From assembly GCA_028386065.3 (NCBI GenBank), contig JAKUCV010003048.1:124001-188000 (forward strand): a stretch of DNA of 64,000 bases. The letters run 5' to 3'. Below are positions 56,550-64,000 of the stretch, in pieces. The position numbers and the translations under genes were made by a program. The notes under the pieces were generated by a model that saw nothing but the letters and a program-made list of their open reading frames with translations, did no database searches and was not told the origin of the DNA. Position 1 is the stretch's first letter; the number at the start of each line of letters is the position of its first letter. This DNA comes from Turnera subulata. Lineage: Eukaryota > Streptophyta > Magnoliopsida > Malpighiales > Passifloraceae.

Positions 56550-58269
56550 TGTGGTGGCTGTTTAGGGCCAGCCACCATCGCCTCGAATACATAGGGAGAA
56601 GACATAGTACTCACTTCATGTTCCAGGAACCTGGGAGCAGCACCTCTCAGTGTTGTACTAACATCACCAACTGTCCCTCCTAATCCACTTCCTCTCGTGC
56701 CATCATCCATCTCTCCTGCTGATTATAACTCTGAAATCACCACCCCACAGTGTCTGTCTAGTCGCTTCTTAACTCGTATCCATTTTGGTGAAGAGACCCC
56801 TACTTGGAAAGTTAGGAAGTCCGCTGATTTATCTATGTCCACAATTGGGCCCGTCTCACTTTCCTCAGGGACCCTGTATAAAAATTTCGGAATAAAGTTC
56901 CAGGCCCCTGGCCTCTGCTCATACACGAAATCTTTCGGGGTAAGGGGCCCCAACCTTCTCTTCTTGGGCTGGAAGGCTTTTTGGAATTCAGTAAATTCGG
57001 GTGGGCTTTGGGTAAAAGGATTGATTGATTGTATTTGGGCCCTGGTGTGCAAGTGGGCTTGAGGAGGCTGGTAGAGATTCCACTGGCTCGTTTGAGGGAC
57101 TGAACAAGATGAAGTTGTAACCGGACTAGATATAGGGATTGGTGAGCTACGGTTAGTGGGTAAATAAATTGTTCTGACAGGAATATCAGAGGAAGTGGGA
57201 TTAGCAGAGAGGGTTAGGTCAAGGTTTAGTGGGAAACTGTCAAGGTTATGTGTGGTTACGATTTAAGAGGATTGGAAAATAAGATTACGGTGTGAGGTGC
57301 TATTAGAGGAAAAACCTGGTGACCTGTTTGGAAGTTCAGATTGTTGGGGCCCCTGCACAGGTCTTGGTCTGCCACTAGCAGTTGTCGAAAAGGGTGGTGC
57401 CAGCTGGCTAACCGCAGCACGTTGCTGACTGCTCTCAGACACATTGTCACTACCATCCTCCCCATGTCTCCTTCGCTCCTCTACTTGCATAAGCCTTCGA
57501 AGTGAAGCTTTCATCTCCATGTTTGATATTATGATTTTTGCATAAATAGAAGGACCATAGCTAAGCTTCTGCCCCTGGTAGTCAAGCCTCTTCTCACATC
57601 TACTAAGGACATGGCCTAGCCTTTCGTAACTATAACAAAAATCTAGGAGGCGTTCAAAGCTAAAATCAGCTTTAACATCAGGCTTCCTTCTCTTTTCCAA
57701 GTGAACCCCAGCCTAAGGGGCTCATCCACCTTCATCATCACGCGGATTCTAAAATAGTTATCAAAACAGACATCCTTCTTCTCCCCTAGATCAATCTCAA
57801 GGCACTCCACAAAACTGCAGCCTATGATCCAAGCATTTTCTTTAATCTGCTTGTGAACAGGCAAACCTCGAACATGAACCCAGAAAGGTGATGTTGAGAA
57901 ATCAATCTCATCAAAGACCGCCTCGACGCCCCAGTCTTTCAGCACAAGATGAGCGCCCATAGTCGTCAAAGGGCCTTGAGACAGGATCCTTGCCTTATCA
58001 CTGCGATCATAGAACAGGGAAATGAACACATTATCCTCAACATCATAGATATCCAAGGTTGCACCAACTTTCCAAGATTTCCTAATGGTGATCTTAGCTG
58101 CCCTCTTGTTCAGCAGTACATCACAGATAAGTTTGCCTACAAGCATCCTCTGAGCAACCCGAGCATTAACAGCCGGATCATCTTTCAAGGACAATTCAAC
58201 CTCCTGACACCGGAGCCCCCTGGTCTGAACCACTAAGGAGTCAATACCCCTACCTTGATCCTCCATCAA
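56550..58269 (-). pseudogene. LINE 2 ORF1: DUF4283/zinc-knuckle protein
   Basis: It opens at 58269 (MMEDQGRGIDSLVVQTRGLR). DUF4283 blocks are ISLFYDRSDKARILSQGP and WVHVRGLPVHKQIKENAW. A frameshift near 57690 leads to the knuckle CYSYERLGHVLSRC, in which the second Cys is Tyr. The tail has stops near 57262 and continues in pieces to about 56723 (AFQPKKRRLGPLTPKDFVYE). Confidence 0.86.
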
Positions 58270-59820
58270 TGAGCACCTGCTAAGTTAGCGCTTTAATCCT
58301 GCAAGTGTAACTATGTAGAACGCACACATGTACACAGGAGAAACGCAGAAGTACACACGTTATAAGATAGATCAAAGATAAAGCCAAAAGCTGGACTTTC
58401 AAGAAAATGGTACTCTAAGAACACGATCTAAACACGAGATCCTAGAACACAAACACACAAACCCAAAGAAGAAAGCTTAATAGAGAAAACATGACATTGG
58501 GGGAGAAGAGTTGGATTTAGACCCCTAGACAAGGACCAAAAGACATAACACCCACAAAACTGACGAATATGAGACAAACAACCGGGTCACATCAATTGTA
58601 AAAGAGTACTCGGAGAGGATTTAGGGTAGAGGACTGGAAAGGAAGAAATTAGGAGATATACTAAGCCATGAAGACCTAAAACTTAAAAGACAAGCTTTAG
58701 ACAGAGTTTTACTCTCTAGAGAGAAAACGGTAAATGTCCGTTAAAAATTGAGCTGCCAAACTGGGTTCCTAAGAAAAGGAATATTGTTGTAAATAAATTA
58801 TGGTGAATGTCATTATTACCATCCAGTAAAACTTATTTTTACCATACTCGAATTTACCCCCAGTAAAATTCTTTACTATACACTAAACTTTCACATGGGT
58901 TTTTCTTCTACCTACCAATCTACCTCCTTTGTCTTCATCTTTATTACCTAAATTCATGTGATTTTAATTCTTATAATCCAACCTAACTTATTTGTTTTTA
59001 TCCTCCCATTTTCACCTATAAATACCCCCCCTTCATTTCTATACATACACACACAATCCAACCATAAACTCACTCCCTCCTTACACACCCTCCCTTAATC
59101 TCCCTTCATCATTTTATAATTATATAATTTCTCCATTTGTAATTACCATCAAAAGTGTATTATTACAAAGGTGTACTATTACCATCAAGTTAATATTACT
59201 ACCATCAAGGTGCTTTTCACCTTTAATTTTATAACAATTATCGCGTTGTAAAAAAAATTCCAGAGCATTTTCATCATCATCAATGTATTTTAATCCAAAT
59301 AATTTGGATCCGTTTACTTTAAGCTTGGAAAACGTTGGGCTTTTCCTGAAAAATAAAGATTGGGGTTTTCAGTTTCATGCAGCATCCCTTGTAACCGAAA
59401 AATGGTTGGGCTTGTACTCATGGAGGGTGAGTCCTAGCACATAAATTCTAAAGACTCTTTTTGTCTCTTAAGAAAAAAATCATTGGAATATAGTATTTTT
59501 TTTTTGTATCACCAACTGACGGGCTCATTCATTTCAATTGAATGGGAGAGAATTGCATCTTGGGTTCATGGGCCGTGACCAAAATTTTCAATCTTTTAAT
59601 TTATTCCCTCTTTTTTTTTTCTTTTTTTGACTTTATAGATGATTTTTTCACATCACCTCACCTGGCCATTTTCCTGGAGGAGAACAATCGTGGAGGATCT
59701 CATTAGATATTTTCATTATTTATCTCCACTTCTAGTAACCTAAAAAAAAAAAAACACACACACACACACATCAATATAAAAACAACCCAGCTGCTTTAAA
59801 CTTTTTTTTTGCAAATAAAA
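58270..59820. other. LINE 2 5' UTR, then upstream region of the PAP12-like gene
   Basis: 58270-58745 is the likely LINE 2 leader. 58746-59820 is AT-rich and non-coding, with repeated TTACCATC words (58817-58890 and 59145-59215). A (CA)n run lies at about 59752-59770, 50 bp before the start codon. No core promoter can be fixed with confidence. Confidence 0.45.
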
Positions 59821-62633
59821 ATGGCTCTAAAATTGCATGTATTTGGTGCAGGCATAAAACTGAACTCCTCTCCAGCATCATTTGCCCCATCATACCATGA
59901 TGCAAGAACTCCAAATTTCAAGGACCAAAAGCTGTTGAAATCATCACTAAGAACCTCCCTCGTTTGTCAATGTTCTCTAGTGGATGAACAACAACAGCAA
60001 CAGCAGCAGCAGAAGCAGCAAATCTCATTTACTCAGCAAGAGAATGAGCTCATCAATGCACTCATTGGGATACAAGGCCGAGGAAAATCAGCAACTCCCC
60101 AGCAACTCAATGTGAGCAGAGACGGACTTGCATACACTTTTTGCATTTTTTTGGAAGTTGGGTTTTCTTTCTTTTTTCCTAATCAATTAAAGTGTTCAAA
60201 AGATGACATTTGGAGCTCTTAATTTGCAGGATGTAGAGATTGCTGTTAAAGTGCTAGAGGGCTTAGAAGGAGTGCCAGGCCCGGTTAGTCTTTCCTTTCT
60301 TATTCTTGTGTCCAGTTCAAGTTTCCAGTACTTGAAATATGATTTCTGGTGATGTAATGATGAGTGCTCGTTTGCTTAACTAAAGTCCATTTCTTTTAAA
60401 GTGTTGTCTATCTTGTTAGTGTTACTCCTCAAAAGAGCTAGCTTTGTGTATCTGATTATTTACAGACAAACTCGGATTTAATAGAAGGTCGCTGGCAGTT
60501 GATGTTTACGACTAGACCCGGGACAGCTTCTCCCATTCAGGTTAGCTATACATCTCTGTCATGCATTATTGTCGCTTGCAGCATTTGTCAGAAGACTATG
60601 TGATGCTTCTTTGATCAGGAGAAGAACAATAGATTAACCACACTTATCAGTCAATTTCTATTCCAGGATATGCTTACTTCAAGATATGCTTTAAACATGA
60701 TTAACCCATGAATGATTGTTTTGTTTTGTTTTGTTTCCCATATTGGAGTTAGTCCAAAGTTCAATAGGGGCAAAATGACCCATATACACATACAAACATG
60801 GATAGCCTGATATTGATTTTGCGTTTCTCTGGTTGTATTATCTTTGCAGAGAACATTCGTGGGTGTTGATTTCTTTAGTGTATTCCAAGAGGTGTACCTG
60901 CGGACAAATGATCGGCGTGTATCCAATATTGTTAGATTCTCAGATGCAATAGGTGAGCTGAAAGTAGAGGTATGAGGTCCCTCTCTTTTCCTGTTTAACA
61001 TATCAAACTGTTATGTTGTTGCAAGGAACTGTGAAATCTACCATACCACACACTGTGTACTACTGCTTTCAGGAGTTTTAACTTTCGGTTTCTTGGAAAA
61101 TTCTTAATGCTCTTAAGAAATCAGTAAAGAAGCAATAGTTTACTAACACATTAACTGAAGAATCAAACAGTAACTTATCATCCCTTTTCTCACAGGCTGC
61201 AGCATCCATTGAGAACGGGAAACGGATCCTTTTCCGATTCGATAGAGCAGCATTTGCATTCAAATTTTTACCATTCAAAGTTCCATATCCGGTGCCATTT
61301 AGGCTTCTCGGTGATGAAGCGAAAGGTTGGTTGGACACCACATATTTGTCCCCTTCTGGAAATCTTCGCATCTCAAGAGGGAACAAGGTAATTTTTTCTG
61401 ATATTATGGCCTCTAGGATACCAGTTTAGCAACTATGCCTGTGTGTATATTCCTGGTGAAGTAGTATGTTTGCGTGGAAAATGTTTTAGAGTTTCCTATT
61501 GATGTGGCATACTGAAGATCTGCCACAATGTTTTTTAGTGCAGGGCACCACATTTGTGCTGCAGAAGAAGACTGAGCCTAGGCAAAGATTGTTGACTGCT
61601 ATTTCCGCAGGGAAAGGAGTTAGTGAGGTAATTCTGAAACTAAAGAAGAAGCTTGTTGCCAAAAGGCATGCTTCTTTCTGATGTACCAAAATTGCTAGTT
61701 GCATTGATACAGCAACCTTTGCAGGCAATAGATGAGTTTATAACTTCAAACCAGAAAATAACCAAGGATGAACTAGAACTCGTGGATGGAGAATGGCAAA
61801 TGATATGGAGTTCACAGGTAACTGAATGCAAATATTGTTGGGGAATAAATTCTCCTTGGCTTGAATTGGCCTACCATGATCACATGAACATATTAAGAAA
61901 TAAAGTAGAAATTAAAATTGACACATTATTGTTTTGATTTTAATCTTGCCTGCAATTACTCTCAAACTTCAAACTTTTCAGTGATATTGTCTTACTAGTA
62001 TATTCTTATGTTGGCAGGCAGAGACAGATAGTTGGATAGAGAATGCCGCTAATGGTCTTATGGGAAAGCAGGTAATAAACTAAGATTATGATGATATAAT
62101 GCATATGATTATATTCTAATCGTATGGATGTCCCAGATCGTCAGAAATGCACAACTGAAATTTGTGGTTGACATCTTCCTCGGACTCAGATTCTCCATGA
62201 TTGGAACACTTGTGTACGTGTCCTTAAAATCCCTTTAGTGATGTACTTACGGGGAAAAGTATGATTAGTTTCCATTTAATTCTTTTTTTTTTTTTCGTAA
62301 GTTATCCATACTTCAAAATCATGTAATTGGCAGAAAATCTGGAAGCAACAAGTATGATGTTACAATGAATGATGCTGCTATAATCGGTGGCCCATTTGGA
62401 TATCCTTTCGACATGGAAACCAAGATAACCCTTGAATTGCTGTAAGATACTCATCTACATATGCAAAATAATCAGCTATTAGTTACTTGTTTCTTTCAGT
62501 CAAAAAAATGGTTACTTGTTTCTGATATTGGCTCTGCATTTACTGCAGGTATAGTGATGAAAAGATCAGAATCAGCCGAGGGTACAATAGAATTGTGTTT
62601 GTGCATATACGGACGGATGGATCAAGGAAATAA
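59821..62633 (+). CDS. PAP12: Plastid-lipid-associated (fibrillin) protein, PAP12-like, 11 exons
   Basis: This is a plastoglobule/thylakoid fibrillin thought to bind lipids. Exons: 59821-60111, 60230-60283, 60466-60540, 60850-60969, 61196-61387, 61544-61627, 61725-61817, 62018-62071, 62137-62213, 62334-62441, 62549-62633. All are GT-AG and join to 410 residues plus stop. The start MALKLHVFGAGIKL is followed by a Ser-rich, acid-poor stretch like a chloroplast transit peptide. A glutamine run lies at about 57-67. Fibrillin features are LIEGRWQLMFTTRPGTASPI, VGVDFFSVFQEVYLR, FKVPYPVPFRLLGDEAKGWL, YLSPSGNLRISRGN, and, in the second half, LVDGEWQMIWSSQ and GRWxL-like repeats. The end is NRIVFVHIRTDGSRK. 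Length fits Arabidopsis PAP12 (about 410). An upstream TTG-initiated extension in the same frame is not needed. Confidence 0.92.
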
Positions 62634-63051
62634 ACCACCAAGTAAAACCCAAGATGTCCAGCATTATTAGCCTTTCATTGTTCCTTGAGCTCCTTTTTTC
62701 TTGGAGAGAATTATACTTTCTTTGTGATAATAACTTCGTGATCCAATAGTAAATAAAATTATACTGGTTTATTGATTCCCCAGCGTGTGCAATTGACACG
62801 TTCTCACATTGATTATTCCTTCCAATTTCAGTTTTGAATCAACGATAAGGTAAAAGTGTTTGAATGGCATCATAGTTAGAGAAGAAAATATATAGGGACC
62901 ATATTGCTAAATTTGGAAGGACCTAGATGCTTAATTTGAAATCTCAAGGGGCCATGGCCACCTCTGGCCCCCTAGGATTGGGGCATTAGGTTGGATCATC
63001 ATGGGAACATAAGTTCATGTTTATTTTATTACATGCCAAAGTTTCTGAGCA

Positions 63052-63082
<31 letters not shown>

Positions 63083-63084
63083 GC
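62634..63084 (+). other. 3' flank of the PAP12-like gene
   Basis: Non-coding. AATAAA-like words near 62750 could serve polyadenylation. A T run at 63065-63082 marks the poly-A end of the minus-strand fragment to the right. Confidence 0.45.
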
Positions 63085-63650
63085 AACTAAGTTTCTGAGC
63101 ATTCACAATGGTTGTTCTTTGGAAATATTAAATCTATGCAGTAAGTTTGAGAAAAACAACGGACAGTAGTCTCAATTTCATCGGGGAAAAAAAAAAAAAA
63201 GAAGCGAAGATAAATAACCATCAAGAAGAGTTGTATAAAATGAGAAACTCCAAGAGGAATAGAAAAGGGAAAGTGTGCTAATCAACAGGTACATCGATAA
63301 GCTTCTCATATGACTCAAGCCAACCAAACCAACCCGCCGATCATGTTGTAACAAAGTCTACACCGCTCGAAGGAGCCCCGCATGCCATCGATATGTGATA
63401 TCCTACTGCCGAATACAAGAAATAACTCATATGCCATGCTTTTCTGAAGCCCATTGAATAAACCCCAAAGTTTAGCATTCAAAGGAGAGCATTGACCAAT
63501 ATTAAAGCAGAAACCAGCTAACCAATTCCCAAACGAATCCCGCAGTAATCCCTCTGCTGAAGCTTTCTTTGTTCCTATTGGTTGTGGGATCCATTTTAAC
63601 AGAAATAACATGGCAATGGGGCGTGAACTAAACTAGCAATTAGCATGATT
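63085..63650 (-). pseudogene. RNase H fragment of a LINE-type element
   Basis: The minus-strand frame at 63315-63611 reads KKASAEGLLRDSFGNWLAGF, NIGQCSPLNAKLWGLFNGLQ and so on. This resembles the middle of plant RVT_3 RNase H (ASAGGLIRD.GNW..GF, AELWGL..GL). The catalytic Glu of AELWGL is Lys here. The T run at 63065-63082 is consistent with a LINE 3' end in reverse. It is too short for classification. Confidence 0.65.
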
Positions 63651-64000
63651 GTCTACTTTGAAAATTTTTATTATAAAAATTTGATTACAGTGTCCACTTT
63701 GTATGGATTTATTGGATTGCAAATTATTAAATCAACATCAAACCAAATCGATGATCAAACAGATTCAACCCTATGCTCTCTAATCTCTAGAAACAAGGCC
63801 ATGGTTTCCACTAATCTAAGTTGAACTGCGTGGGCCAATCCGGGTATAACACCTTGGTCACAAATCGTAACAGAGTTCAGCCCACAAATTGGTAGGAAGA
63901 TCTGGGCCAAACAAGGGCTCACTTGTAAAGCAAGACTCCTAGCAACCTCTATCCGGTCGTGACTAGATAGAGAACAACTTTAAAAGTAAAGGGAATTGGA
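63651..64000. other. Right-edge non-coding sequence
   Basis: I see no gene or repeat boundary. It may belong to an element continuing beyond the window. Confidence 0.3.

Larger units (their letters stand above)
49353..58745 (-). mobile_element. Second L1-type LINE, interrupted by element F
   Basis: The element reads from about 58745 (5' UTR) down to a poly-A tail (T run at about 49352-49360). ORF1 is at 57263-58269, endonuclease at 55830-56543, RT at about 54366-55364, zinc-binding region at 53122-53839 and RNase H at 49415-50078. Element F splits it at 50078/53122 with target copy ATTCT. Without F it is about 6.3 kb. I could not find its own target duplication, so the outer edges are approximate. 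Stops and shifts throughout make it inactive. Confidence 0.85.

Noticed and set aside
59809..59820. Upstream start for the fibrillin gene giving four extra residues
   Set aside because: It would use TTG; the ATG at 59821 has a normal context and gives a typical transit peptide.

Overview
The window is nuclear DNA of a flowering plant, almost certainly a eudicot. It holds two intron-containing host genes in a bed of retrotransposons. GT-AG introns, plant LTR and LINE lineages and a plastid fibrillin gene support this. The species cannot be named from the sequence alone.

Left third (1-23694): one nested LTR-retrotransposon stack. Element A (Ty3/gypsy, minus strand) runs off the left edge; its gag, primer-binding site and 5' LTR are visible. 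A 17.2 kb Athila-type Ty3/gypsy element (C, plus strand, 2859-20103, TSD CCAGA) sits inside that LTR. A defective minus-strand relative (D, 2904-6183) sits inside C's 5' LTR. A solo LTR of A's own family (B, 20323-22900, TSD GGCTG) is also inside A's LTR. Removing C, B and their target duplications leaves an A LTR of about 2.6 kb.

Middle (23695-33500): a non-autonomous Mutator-like element with about 290 bp inverted repeats (24033-25822); a Ty1/copia element with near-identical 189 bp LTRs but a ruined body (E, 26073-32160, TSD ATACG); a 338 bp TRIM (32418-32755); and LINE and copia scraps.

Host gene 1 (33853-38441, minus, 8 coding exons, 1153 aa) is a U-box/ARM E3 ubiquitin ligase of the LIN/CERBERUS-like type; no WD40 region is encoded. 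Host gene 2 (59821-62633, plus, 11 exons, 410 aa) is a plastid-lipid-associated protein, most like PAP12. Both gene models stay in frame across every splice junction.

Between them: a nearly full-length L1 LINE (40845-46767, minus, 17 bp TSD), a Mutator-like MITE (47243-47703, 10 bp TSD) and a second L1 LINE (about 49353-58745, minus). The second LINE is split by a small, very young LTR retrotransposon (F, 50079-53121, TSD ATTCT).

F is the most unusual object here. Its 966 bp LTRs differ at about three positions. It encodes no retroviral enzymes. Its single 337-codon open frame begins with what looks like a host-type DEK C-terminal domain, followed by an acidic stretch and a basic tail. Each F LTR carries six copies of a perfect 12 bp palindrome in a regular 20/53 bp rhythm.

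The two host genes have no evident functional link. The rest of the window is mobile DNA, and its insertion order can be read from nesting and target-site duplications.
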